From Sulfurospirillum oryzae (lineage in GTDB: Bacteria; Campylobacterota; Campylobacteria; Campylobacterales; Sulfurospirillaceae), in the NCBI RefSeq assembly GCF_025770725.1, contig NZ_JANZKZ010000001.1:620001-684000 (forward strand): 64,000 nt of DNA, in the 5' to 3' direction. The translations under genes and the position numbers were made by a program. Numbering within the stretch: the first letter of the stretch is position 1; the number at the start of each line of letters is the position of its first letter. The notes under the pieces were generated by a model that was not told the DNA's origin, did no database searches, and saw only the letters and a program-made list of their open reading frames with translations. Positions 26,532 through 35,386 of this stretch are shown here, piece by piece.

Positions 26532-26942
26532 CTTTTTACAAAGTCCACATGCTTCTACAGTGGCAATAACATCCAGACGATCAATTTTAACTTTTTTCTC
26601 ATTTTCTAATGTTGTTTGATAGGCAAATAAACTTGCATCATAATCAACATCTTCAATAGCGCCACATTGCTGGCAAATAAAATGGATATGTGGCTTTGAG
26701 TAAATGTCATAACGCATTTTCCCCTCTGCGACATTAACTTCAATCACCACGCCTTTTTCTTTAAGCGTCGCAAGATTTTTATAAACCGTTGCCAAAGACA
26801 TCGATGGATTCTCTTTTTTGAGTGCATTATAAAGATCATCAATCGTTGGATGCGTTTTTTTATCTAACTCTTTAAGAACTGATATTCTTTGGGGTGTTGC
26901 TTTCAGTTCTTTAGTTTTAAGTAGATTCATAAAATCATTCAT
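26526..26942 (-). CDS. perR: Fur-family repressor, PerR-like
   Basis: 138 aa. The winged helix (LKATPQRISVLKEL, SLATVYKNLATL) is followed by the metal-binding dimer domain with YDIYSKPHIHFICQQCG and a C-terminal CGLCKKK; the two C-x2-C pairs form the structural zinc site. PerR senses peroxide through a metal-bound histidine. The PerR call over Fur rests on the adjacent peroxiredoxin and on the position next to dxs, as I recall for C. jejuni perR. Its last codons are within a terminator hairpin. Confidence 0.85.
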   Translation of the reverse strand: MNDFMNLLKTKELKATPQRISVLKELDKKTHPTIDDLYNALKKENPSMSLATVYKNLATLKEKGVVIEVNVAEGKMRYDIYSKPHIHFICQQCGAIEDVDYDASLFAYQTTLENEKKVKIDRLDVIATVEACGLCKKK

Positions 26943-27033
26943 TATATATACCCCCTCTCATTATCTTTTTTTGAATCATTCCATAATGGAGCTCAATTTT
27001 GCTGAAAATAAATCAACTAATATTTTTTATTTA

Positions 27034-28866
27034 TTAATAGACTTCTTTTAAAATCACTTCTGCTAACTGTTCAGCGCTAAGACCCAGCCTATTTTCAACT
27101 AAATGCGTTGCCCCATGAGTAATAAAAGAATCTTCATATTCAAATGTTTTAATCTTTACATGTAAAGTATGTTTTTCTTTGAGTGCCATTAAAAGCGAAC
27201 CTACTCCTCCAATTTTTGCACTGTCACTAAAAACATACCATTTTTCATACTCTTGTGCTAACCCAATAAGTTGCGTCTCATCTAAAGGCTTTACAAAACG
27301 CAAATCAATAATACCGGCATCAATACCTTCCTCAGCGAGTATTTTCGCTGTTGCCACAGCTTTACCAACACCGCTACCATACCCTAGAAGTAAAACGGTA
27401 CTTTGTCCTTCTTGAAGCAATTGCGCTTTTCCATATTCAAAAGGTAAAGATTCAAACCCATTGCATTCTAAAAATGCCCCTCTAGGATAACGAATCGCTA
27501 AAGGTCCTTGATGGGTATAGGAATATTGAATAGCTTCGTGCATTCCTTTCTCATCTCGTGGAGCCATTAAAGTCATGTATGGAATAGCACTCAAATAAGA
27601 GATATCAAAAACACCTTGATGTGTTTCCCCATCTTCTCCCACAATGCCAGCTCGATCAATCGCAAAAACAACATCTAAGTTCATAATACAAGCATCATGG
27701 ATGACCTGATCGTAGGCTCTTTGTAAAAAAGTAGAGTAGATAGCGATATAAGGTTTAAAGCCCTCTTTTGCCATAGCACACATAGAAGTTACGGCATGTT
27801 GCTCTGCAATAGCAACATCCCAAAAGCGATTTGGATACGCTTGCATGAGAGGGGTTAATCCTGTTCCACTTGGCATTGCAGCAGTCACTCCCACAACATT
27901 ATCATGCTCTTTTGCCAAAGCCATTAATGCTTCTGAATACATTGTCGTGGCATTTTTACTAACGCCTTGCTTAAGCGCTTCACCACTTGCAACATCAAAA
28001 GGACCCACACCATGCCACTTTTCATAGTAGCCCTCCGCCATTTCATAGCCTTTGCCCTTGAGGGTTTGGGCATGGACTATCACTGGTTTTTTCAAACTTT
28101 TTGCCGATTGAAGTGCCTTGATAAGGCTTTCTAAATCATGCCCATCAATTGGTCCAATATAATCAATTCCTAACTCTTCAAATAGCATGCCTGGTGTTAT
28201 GAGTTTGATACTCTCTTCAAATTTCTTTGCCATATAAGTCGCACTTTCTGGCAAATATTGAAGAATCTGTTCGGTTGTTTTTTTAATTTTCTGATAAAAA
28301 GTACCCGCCATAGCTTGTGATAAAAACTTGCTAATGGCTCCAATCGGTTTTGAAATACTCATCTTATTGTCATTTAAAATAATGACCACGGGGTATCTAC
28401 GGTCCCCTAGTTCATTAAGGGCTTCGTACACCATTCCTGCACTAAGAGAACCATCACCAATAAGAGCAATAGGAACACGCTTGTGTTGCTCATTTTTAAG
28501 CGCTATTGCCTTTGCCGCACCAACAGCCAAAGAAATAGATGTCGAACTATGTCCTGCTACGAAATAATCATACGGTGATTCATCGGGTCTTGTGTAGCCA
28601 CTAAGACCATCCAGTTCGCGCAATGTATTAAATTTTTCCCAACGATCTGTGATAAGTTTATGCGTATAAGCTTGATGGCTTACATCAAATATAAAAGGGT
28701 CATTCTTAACATCAAAGACATAATGCATAGCAACGATGAGTTCTACTGCACCCACATTGCTACTTAGATGTCCTCCGTTTTTGCTAACGGTTTGAATAAT
28801 TTTTTGCCTAATCTGATCACAATATTCGTTTAATTCTTCAATAGAACATTCTTGTAGTTGTTTCAT
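27034..28866 (-). CDS. dxs: 1-deoxy-D-xylulose-5-phosphate synthase
   Basis: 610 aa, full length. Thiamine diphosphate enzyme of the MEP isoprenoid pathway, joining pyruvate and glyceraldehyde-3-phosphate. Motifs: GHLSSNVGAVEL, GDGSLSAGMVYEALN (ThDP motif), KGKGYEMAE, AEQHAVTSMCAMA and GEDGETHQGVFDISYL. It follows fliH by 15 bases, the fliF-fliG-fliH-dxs order known from Helicobacter and Campylobacter. The TTTACATGTAAA palindrome at 27155-27166 encodes LHVK near the C-terminus, a surface region. Confidence 0.96.
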   Translation of the reverse strand: MKQLQECSIEELNEYCDQIRQKIIQTVSKNGGHLSSNVGAVELIVAMHYVFDVKNDPFIFDVSHQAYTHKLITDRWEKFNTLRELDGLSGYTRPDESPYDYFVAGHSSTSISLAVGAAKAIALKNEQHKRVPIALIGDGSLSAGMVYEALNELGDRRYPVVIILNDNKMSISKPIGAISKFLSQAMAGTFYQKIKKTTEQILQYLPESATYMAKKFEESIKLITPGMLFEELGIDYIGPIDGHDLESLIKALQSAKSLKKPVIVHAQTLKGKGYEMAEGYYEKWHGVGPFDVASGEALKQGVSKNATTMYSEALMALAKEHDNVVGVTAAMPSGTGLTPLMQAYPNRFWDVAIAEQHAVTSMCAMAKEGFKPYIAIYSTFLQRAYDQVIHDACIMNLDVVFAIDRAGIVGEDGETHQGVFDISYLSAIPYMTLMAPRDEKGMHEAIQYSYTHQGPLAIRYPRGAFLECNGFESLPFEYGKAQLLQEGQSTVLLLGYGSGVGKAVATAKILAEEGIDAGIIDLRFVKPLDETQLIGLAQEYEKWYVFSDSAKIGGVGSLLMALKEKHTLHVKIKTFEYEDSFITHGATHLVENRLGLSAEQLAEVILKEVY

Positions 28867-28881
28867 GTCGTCCAGTACTTC

Positions 28882-29685
28882 TTAGTTTTCTTGTAATAAA
28901 TATTTCACTTTGTCTAAACGCATTGCCAAATTGCCATCTAAATTACCTACATCACTGAGAATGACCACACCACCTAAGGTTATAGCATCATCTGAGGTTA
29001 CTTTAATCTTTTCATCCTCTGTATATAACTCTTTTAGGGCATCAAGATCTTTAGGGTTAACTCTTAACTCAATTTTACTAGCTTCTTTTACCTCTTGTAA
29101 CAGTGCTTTGGAAAGGGACGCTGCAATTTGAGAGCTTGATAAACTAACCTCTTTTTTGATCACTTCTTTTGCAATTTCAAAAGCCGTTACACTCATATCC
29201 GTTTCAAGTTTAGCCAACCGCTCTTCCATACTTTTATATAATGTATCCAAATGTCCTATGGATTTGAGGTAACGCGATTTAATCTCTGAAAGAGAAGCTT
29301 CACCCTCTTCTTTTGCTTTTTGATACCCTTGAGAATAAGCATTTTCGCGCTCACGCGTTAGTTCTTCATTCAGTCTATTATTAAAGTCTTGCTCTTGCTT
29401 TTCTATCTGAATTTGAAGCTTAACCACATTTGAGGTAAGCTCATCTGTTTTTTTGAGTAACTCTTCAATAAATTGATTTTGTGTACCCTCTTCTATGCGT
29501 GCAATATTGATAATTTCATCACCAATTGGTTTTGTCTCAGTATCATAGATGCTTTCTGGTATATAAGCATCATTTACATGTAAAGTCGCTGGTGTCTCTA
29601 CTAAATTAGAGCCCAATACTTTAAACCGATAGCTCTGTACGGAGTGGTCGTCCACTCGGTCTTTATCAATAATATTATCTGCCAT
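28882..29685 (-). CDS. fliH: Flagellar assembly protein FliH
   Basis: 267 aa. A long charged coiled-coil region (about 75-170) precedes a C-terminal domain with VTAFEIAKEVIKKEVS and LRVNPKDLDAL, as in FliH/HrpE proteins. FliH binds and restrains the export ATPase FliI. It starts one base after fliG. The palindrome at 29573-29584 gives LHVN in the poorly conserved N-terminal part. Confidence 0.9.
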   Translation of the reverse strand: MADNIIDKDRVDDHSVQSYRFKVLGSNLVETPATLHVNDAYIPESIYDTETKPIGDEIINIARIEEGTQNQFIEELLKKTDELTSNVVKLQIQIEKQEQDFNNRLNEELTRERENAYSQGYQKAKEEGEASLSEIKSRYLKSIGHLDTLYKSMEERLAKLETDMSVTAFEIAKEVIKKEVSLSSSQIAASLSKALLQEVKEASKIELRVNPKDLDALKELYTEDEKIKVTSDDAITLGGVVILSDVGNLDGNLAMRLDKVKYLLQEN

Positions 29686-29686
29686 A

Positions 29687-30712
29687 TTAACCTATCATCT
29701 CTTCGGCTTCTCCGATTTGGAGGATACCTTGTTCTGAAAGTTTTTGTACCTCTTCGACAATCTTTCGTTGAGACTCTTCTACGTCCTTCACACGCACCGC
29801 ACCTAAGAAGTTCATCTCTTCTACAAATGCCTCTTGCGCACGCTGAGACATATTGTCAAAAAACTTTCGTCTAAGCTCTTCAGCGGAGCCTTTAAGCGCA
29901 ACCATCAGGTCACGTTTATCCGCTACTTTAAGAATTTCACGCACCGCATTACCATCAAGTTTCATAATATCTTCAAATGTAAACATCATGTCTTTAATCA
30001 CTGAAGCGAGTTTCTCATCGGCTTGTTCGATGTACGCGATCGTTGTTTTAGAAGCTTTTTGACCCAAACGATTGAGAATTTCAGCAACAGCGCGAGGTCC
30101 ACCAACCTCAACTTTATAGGATGTCAATGATTCAAGTTTATTTTCAAGCACTGCCGAGACTCTTTTAACAACAGATGGTGAAATCTCACCTAAGTTTGCC
30201 ATTCTAATCGTCACTTCACTTCGAAGCTGATCGGGGAAAAAAGAGAGTGTTTCAGCCGCACTGGTTGGATCCATGTGCGCTAAAATGAGAGCAACTGTTT
30301 GCGGGTGCTCGTTCATAATAAAATCGCCCAGCTGTTGTGGTTTGATTTGAGACAAATAACCAAAGCTTTGAGAGTTTTCCATTGATTTGGAAAGTTTATC
30401 CAATATTTTTTGAGCACCTTCTGCACCAAAGGTACGATACAAAATTTCTTTAGCATACTCCATACCACCACTTCTAATGTACTGGTTTGATTGCAAAATA
30501 ACGTAAAATTCTTCTAATACCGCATTAGCAACGGCTTTATCAATATTTTTTGCTGTTGCAATAAACTTGGAAATATCCGTTACGACATCTATTTCCATGT
30601 GAGAAAAAAGATTGGCTGTTGAATCTTCGCCTAACTGAATCAGCAAAATTGCCGCTTTTTCAGCCATAGTCAATTCATTGTAAAGTGTTTTTTGATCTTC
30701 TGTTAATTTCAT
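29687..30712 (-). CDS. fliG: Flagellar motor switch protein FliG
   Basis: 341 aa. N-terminal domain binding FliF (AEKAAILLIQLGEDSTA), middle EHPQ motif (MNEHPQTVALILAHM) and a C-terminal charged helix (KGSAEELRRKFFDNMSQRA) that contacts the stator. It transmits torque and switching. It shares one base with fliF (stop/start overlap). Confidence 0.97.
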   Translation of the reverse strand: MKLTEDQKTLYNELTMAEKAAILLIQLGEDSTANLFSHMEIDVVTDISKFIATAKNIDKAVANAVLEEFYVILQSNQYIRSGGMEYAKEILYRTFGAEGAQKILDKLSKSMENSQSFGYLSQIKPQQLGDFIMNEHPQTVALILAHMDPTSAAETLSFFPDQLRSEVTIRMANLGEISPSVVKRVSAVLENKLESLTSYKVEVGGPRAVAEILNRLGQKASKTTIAYIEQADEKLASVIKDMMFTFEDIMKLDGNAVREILKVADKRDLMVALKGSAEELRRKFFDNMSQRAQEAFVEEMNFLGAVRVKDVEESQRKIVEEVQKLSEQGILQIGEAEEMIG

Positions 30713-32436
30713 TATCCAAGATCCTTTGGATTATTTTTCTCATAATCACCCTCATTGCGGATCATAGACTGTAAAAGTCCAGCAAATTCTTCACTTTTTT
30801 GCTCCGCTAAATGTTTGAGTTTTTCAAGTAAAACATCATATTTGAGGGCTTCTTCGTTAAAGTCTTGACCAATGCCTAGTTGATCTTCTACTTTTTTACG
30901 TGCTTGTCTGAATTTCTCCAGCGTATCTTCCGCACCCTCTTCTTCAGCTGCTGTTACTGGTTCAATTTCGTCCTCAAAATCATCCAATTTTGTCTCCACC
31001 ATTTTGTGGCTAAATGGAATGATAACTTTTTTATAGAAGATGAAGAGTAAAACACCCACCACCACATATTTAAACAATGGAAGCAATGGTCCAAGATAGT
31101 TGGAAGCTTTTTCCATAAAATCTTTCGTTGGAACGCGTGTGCCATCACTGGAAAGCGGTTTAAATTCAAAGTTACTAACGGTGACTTCATCGCCTCTTGT
31201 AGAATTATATCCCACTGTTTGCTTAACAACATCACGAATAGCATCCATCTGCTCTTTACTAAGTGGTGTATACTCTAAATCGCTTTTCTTTTTACCGTCG
31301 CTATCTACACCATATTTATACGCACCATCGACAACCACCGCTGCGGTTAAACGTTTGATTTTTGCAAACTCATCTTTAGAGTTAACAACTTTTTTTGAAA
31401 TCTCATAGTTGGTAGTCGTAGCACTCTTTTGATACGTCTCGCCTTTTTTGCCACTCTCTAAGCCTTGCACTGGTCCTATATTACTAATAGCACCTGGTAC
31501 GCCACCTACATCTTGGGGTTCTTTACCTTCACGTTTTTCTTCAACACTCTGTTCGCTTCTAGGTACAGAGTTGGGATCATAAATTTCACTCACATAATCT
31601 TGTTGTGAAAAATCAAAATCAATGGTTACTTTTGCATTGACCTTATCCACGCCACCAATAACAGGGGCTAAGACATTCATAATTTTTTGCTCTACGTTAT
31701 GTTCAAACTCTTTTTTATAACGCATTTGACTCTTAACAAGCTCACCTTGGAAAATATTGCTCTGCTCATCACCCAAAGGCTCACCATCTTGATTCACAAC
31801 AGAAACATTCTCAGCAACCAAGTTAGAAACAGAAGCGGCAACAAGATTTTTAATACCCACAATCTGTTTAACGGAGAGGTTCATACTCGGACGAATATTA
31901 AGAACGATAGAAGCTGTTGGCGCCGCTTGCTTTTGTGCAAATACCGTCTCTTTAGGAATAGCAATATGCACACTTGCATTGGCTATAGGTCCCAAGCTCT
32001 CAATGGTACGCGCTAACTCACCCTCTAAAGCTCTGATGTATTTAATTTTCTGTTCAAAATCAGTTGCACCAAATTCGGTCTTATCAAAAATTTCAAAACC
32101 AACTTTACTGTTTTTAGGAATTCCCAAAGCAGCGATAGCAATTCGCTCTTTATGCACCACTTCGCTTGGAACAGCTATAGTGCCTTCATTGACAACTTTA
32201 TAAGGAATTTTTTCTTTCTCAAGTTGTTGAATAATCAGTGCAGAATCGCCTGCTGTTGTGTTTTCAAACAAAACACTGTAGCCATTGGCTTTTCCAGAAT
32301 TTGCATTTTTATAGAGCGTAAGAAACACTAAAAATCCGATAAGGACAACAATCGAAACTGCCGTCACGATCCTTTGACGCAGAGTCAAATTCTGTATGAG
32401 TGTTGCTATTTGATTTAAAAGTGTTCTAAGCTCCAT
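30712..32436 (-). CDS. fliF: Flagellar MS-ring protein FliF
   Basis: 574 aa. Membrane helices at about 23-43 and 450-470 flank the periplasmic YscJ/FliF ring-building domains (VLFENTTAGDSALIIQQLEKEKIPYK, ASVHIAIPKETVF, GIKNLVAASVSNL). The C-terminal tail (AEQKSEEFAGLLQSMIRNE) binds FliG, the next gene. It forms the MS-ring basal platform. hisC lies 11 bases upstream on the same strand. Confidence 0.97.
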   Translation of the reverse strand: MELRTLLNQIATLIQNLTLRQRIVTAVSIVVLIGFLVFLTLYKNANSGKANGYSVLFENTTAGDSALIIQQLEKEKIPYKVVNEGTIAVPSEVVHKERIAIAALGIPKNSKVGFEIFDKTEFGATDFEQKIKYIRALEGELARTIESLGPIANASVHIAIPKETVFAQKQAAPTASIVLNIRPSMNLSVKQIVGIKNLVAASVSNLVAENVSVVNQDGEPLGDEQSNIFQGELVKSQMRYKKEFEHNVEQKIMNVLAPVIGGVDKVNAKVTIDFDFSQQDYVSEIYDPNSVPRSEQSVEEKREGKEPQDVGGVPGAISNIGPVQGLESGKKGETYQKSATTTNYEISKKVVNSKDEFAKIKRLTAAVVVDGAYKYGVDSDGKKKSDLEYTPLSKEQMDAIRDVVKQTVGYNSTRGDEVTVSNFEFKPLSSDGTRVPTKDFMEKASNYLGPLLPLFKYVVVGVLLFIFYKKVIIPFSHKMVETKLDDFEDEIEPVTAAEEEGAEDTLEKFRQARKKVEDQLGIGQDFNEEALKYDVLLEKLKHLAEQKSEEFAGLLQSMIRNEGDYEKNNPKDLG

Positions 32437-32447
32437 CTGTTTTTCTC

Positions 32448-33548
32448 TTACATGTAAATTGTTTTAAAGAGTTCAAAAAAGCGTCTGTTTTGCTCAGGCG
32501 TTCCTATGGTCACACGAATAGCATTCATTCCATACGATCCTAAATTTCTAACGATTATACCCTTTTCCATCAACTTTTGTGCAATTGCACCAGAGTTTTT
32601 ATTCGCATCAAATTCTAAAACAATAAAGTTAGTATAACTCTCAATCACTTTAAATCCAAGCTCTTTAGCAAATGCTTCATAGGCTTTCATTTCTTCAAAA
32701 TTTTCTTTAACAGATGCATCCACAAAAGCTTGATCACCCAGAGCTACAATTGCTGCTTTAAGCGTGAGATTTGTAATGTTAAAAGGTGCGCGAAGTTTTA
32801 AAAGCGCTTTAATAACTTCTGGTTGTGCTATTCCGTAACCACAACGCATACCACCTAAGCCATACGCTTTTGAGAAGGTTCCTGAATAAAGAGTATTAGG
32901 ATATTTTGTGATGATTTCACTTGGAACAATTTTCTTAGCTGGATCTTTAAAACTTGCATACTCTTGGTACGCACCATCAATCACGACCAATGTTTCAGGG
33001 CTGATTTGATCTAAAAAGGCATAAACATCTTTTGTATCTAAACATTCACCCAACGGATTATTTGGCAAGCAAAGGAAAATAACGGAAATGTCTTTGTTTG
33101 CTTTATAAATCTCTAACATCTCTTTTAGATTATGCCCAGCTGAGGGTGTTTTAAGAATAGTTGCACCTGTTTGAAGCGCATAAATCTCATACATAGCAAA
33201 CGTAATTCCTGCCATCAAAACTTTAGTATTTGCGTTTGCTTTAGCGTGTACAGCAAAAGAGATCACTTGGTCACTTCCTGCACCAATAATAATATTTTCC
33301 TCTTTAACGAGATATTTGTTTGCCAATGCCTCTTTGAGCTCATACATACTGTCATCAGGATAAAGGTTCATTTTTGTGGCTTCATTGCGTACCGCTTCAA
33401 TGACTTTAGGGCTGCATCCTCTTGGATTTTCATTGCTCGCTAATTTGATGACATCTTTAGACTCGATGCCGTATTCGCGCACAACAAGTTCGATTGGCTT
33501 ACCCGCTTCATAAATTTTTAATTGATCTAAAACACCGTTAAATTGCAT
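32448..33548 (-). CDS. hisC: Histidinol-phosphate aminotransferase
   Basis: 366 aa, PLP-dependent class II aminotransferase. Visible: [45 protein letters not shown] and the lysine site [18 protein letters not shown]. It makes histidinol phosphate and in these genomes may also serve tyrosine and phenylalanine synthesis, which fits the pheA gene just upstream. The final Tyr-Met-stop (TACATGTAA) is itself a copy of the iterated palindrome (32448-32457), so the stop codon comes from the repeat. Confidence 0.95.
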   Translation of the reverse strand: MQFNGVLDQLKIYEAGKPIELVVREYGIESKDVIKLASNENPRGCSPKVIEAVRNEATKMNLYPDDSMYELKEALANKYLVKEENIIIGAGSDQVISFAVHAKANANTKVLMAGITFAMYEIYALQTGATILKTPSAGHNLKEMLEIYKANKDISVIFLCLPNNPLGECLDTKDVYAFLDQISPETLVVIDGAYQEYASFKDPAKKIVPSEIITKYPNTLYSGTFSKAYGLGGMRCGYGIAQPEVIKALLKLRAPFNITNLTLKAAIVALGDQAFVDASVKENFEEMKAYEAFAKELGFKVIESYTNFIVLEFDANKNSGAIAQKLMEKGIIVRNLGSYGMNAIRVTIGTPEQNRRFFELFKTIYM

Positions 33549-33551
33549 TCC

Positions 33552-34619
33552 TCATCCTCCGCAAATATAGCTTCCAAGCCATTTAATATCATATCTGTCT
33601 TTATTCTCTTCAATCACTTTTTGGACATTTTCATCATCAATATGTCCCTCAAAATCCATATAAAAGATTGATTGGAACCCTTTCTCTTTTGTTGGGCGTG
33701 ACTCAATCTTCGTAAGGTTCACTTTTTGATCTTGGAAGGTCTGCAAGAACTCTACAAGACCTCCTGGTTTATCATCTGTTTTTGCCAAAATAGAGGTTTT
33801 ATTATGCACCCCTTTTTTGTTTTTAAAATCACTCAAAATCAAAAAGCGCGTTTGATTGGCCATATTGTCTTCAATTTTTCCAAATAAAATGGGTAAATTG
33901 GACAATTTGGCAGCAATATGCGAACAAATTGCCGCAGCATCATGATCTTCACTTGCTTTTTTAGCCGCTTCTGCTGTTGATTTAGTGGGTATAAACTCCA
34001 CACCCAAAAGCATGTGCTCTTCCAAAAATTTTCGACACTGATTGTACCCTTGCGGATGCGAATAGATGCGCTTAATCTTTTTAATATCTTCGCATACCGT
34101 CGCAAAAGAGTGGTGAATATCCATATAAAGCTCTGCCACAATTTTAGAGCTAAATTTACCAAGACAATCAAGCGTTGTTCCCACAGCCCCTGCGGTATTG
34201 TTTTCAACAGGAACCACGCCATATTTAGCTTCACCATTTTCAAGCACGTGAAAAACGGCTTCAATGGAACTTACTTCAATATAACTTCCCATCGCACCAA
34301 AACGACTCTCGGCTGCTTGGTGGGTATAACTTCCCTCGGGCCCCATAAAAGCAATTTTTTCAGGAAACTCAAGGTTACGACTAACGGCAAATACCTCTAA
34401 AAAGATAGCATCAATGGCTTGATTGTTTAAAGCACCTTTATTAAGCCCTTTTAAACGATCCAAAATCTCTTTTTCGCGCTCCGGACGATAAATCGCTGTT
34501 CCACTCGTTTGTTTAGCCCGACCAATCTCTTTGACCAATTCCATGCGTTCATTGAGTAGTTTTAAAATCTGATCATCAATCTGATCAATCTTTTTTCTGT
34601 AGTGTTCTATTGCTTGCAT
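33552..34619 (-). CDS. pheA: Chorismate mutase/prephenate dehydratase
   Basis: 355 aa bifunctional P-protein. Domains: chorismate mutase about 1-85 (RKKIDQIDDQILKLLNERM, YRPEREKEIL), prephenate dehydratase about 90-270 (MGPEGSYTHQAAESRFG, VPVENNTAGAVG, TRFLIL), ACT regulatory domain about 275-355 with ESRP. It makes phenylpyruvate for phenylalanine and is probably feedback-inhibited through ACT. Its ATG overlaps the HAD gene stop by one base. Confidence 0.96.
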   Translation of the reverse strand: MQAIEHYRKKIDQIDDQILKLLNERMELVKEIGRAKQTSGTAIYRPEREKEILDRLKGLNKGALNNQAIDAIFLEVFAVSRNLEFPEKIAFMGPEGSYTHQAAESRFGAMGSYIEVSSIEAVFHVLENGEAKYGVVPVENNTAGAVGTTLDCLGKFSSKIVAELYMDIHHSFATVCEDIKKIKRIYSHPQGYNQCRKFLEEHMLLGVEFIPTKSTAEAAKKASEDHDAAAICSHIAAKLSNLPILFGKIEDNMANQTRFLILSDFKNKKGVHNKTSILAKTDDKPGGLVEFLQTFQDQKVNLTKIESRPTKEKGFQSIFYMDFEGHIDDENVQKVIEENKDRYDIKWLGSYICGG

Positions 34620-35386
34620 TATTCGCCTTTAATATGCCCAATGGTAGGCACAATTACATCCAAAGAAGTTTTTACATGTAAAACTTCTTGCTCACTTTGA
34701 CATTTGCCACTGAGAACTAAAATAGTCTTCATACCAAGTTTTTTAGCACCTAAAAGATCGCCAATGGCATCATCGCTGACAATGGTCACTTCATCAAAAT
34801 TTTTCACATCCGCTTGCTTTTGTAAAAGCTTTAAGGCTTCCGTGTAAAAAAGTGTACTTGGTTTTCCCACAACGCTATATTCAGATCCCGTAGCGTAATG
34901 TAGCATCTCTAAAATGGCTCCCACTCCTGGATAGCGTCGCTTATCTTTAGCATAAATGCTTGTTGCATGCATTCCTATAATCTTTGCTCCGCCCAAAACA
35001 AGTTCTATCATGCTTGCATAATCATTTGCGTCAAAATCTTTTTTACTTGCAATAACAACGGCTTCAGGCTTTTGCGCTTTTTGATCATAACCTAACGTGT
35101 TCATGACACGAATAAATTCTTCAGATCCAAAGCTACGAATAGCCTTTACATGTAAAACTTTCTCTAACGCCATAAAGGGATCAAGATAGTTATTTTTAGG
35201 AATACTAAATCCTAAATTGCACAAAAATTGATGAAATTCTACACTTGATACTTTGGTGTTATTGGTAATCACAACATACGGAATTTTTGCTTTATTAAGA
35301 CTATCAATAAACGCAATTGCACCTTCTATTGGTCTTTTATTAACATCATCAATCAGTGTGCCTTGCACATCAATCAAATAGTTCAT
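34619..35386 (-). CDS. HAD-superfamily protein (NagD-like), atypical motif I
   Basis: 255 aa. HAD fold of the NagD/class IIA type: motif I DVQGT (D6-V-Q8-G-T10), motif II VITNNT, then GKPSTLFYTEAL and motif IV VSDDAIGDLLGAK. The second aspartate of the usual DxDGT is Q8, which would remove the general acid/base, so phosphatase activity may be weak or changed. Substrate is unknown. It lies between pheA and lysA with one- and four-base overlaps. Two TTTACATGTAAA copies (34671, 35145) encode LHVK. Confidence 0.8.
   Translation of the reverse strand: MNYLIDVQGTLIDDVNKRPIEGAIAFIDSLNKAKIPYVVITNNTKVSSVEFHQFLCNLGFSIPKNNYLDPFMALEKVLHVKAIRSFGSEEFIRVMNTLGYDQKAQKPEAVVIASKKDFDANDYASMIELVLGGAKIIGMHATSIYAKDKRRYPGVGAILEMLHYATGSEYSVVGKPSTLFYTEALKLLQKQADVKNFDEVTIVSDDAIGDLLGAKKLGMKTILVLSGKCQSEQEVLHVKTSLDVIVPTIGHIKGE
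34664..34690. repeat. Iterated palindrome enlarged into a 10-bp hairpin inside the HAD gene
   Basis: AAGAAGTTTT, TACATGT, AAAACTTCTT: perfect 10-base arms flank the core of a TTTACATGTAAA copy. It is coding sequence near the C-terminus of the HAD protein. Confidence 0.7.

Noticed and set aside
33839-34264. 141-codon frame inside pheA on the same strand
   Set aside because: Out-of-frame shadow, Trp/Phe/Lys-rich; pheA domains cover the region.
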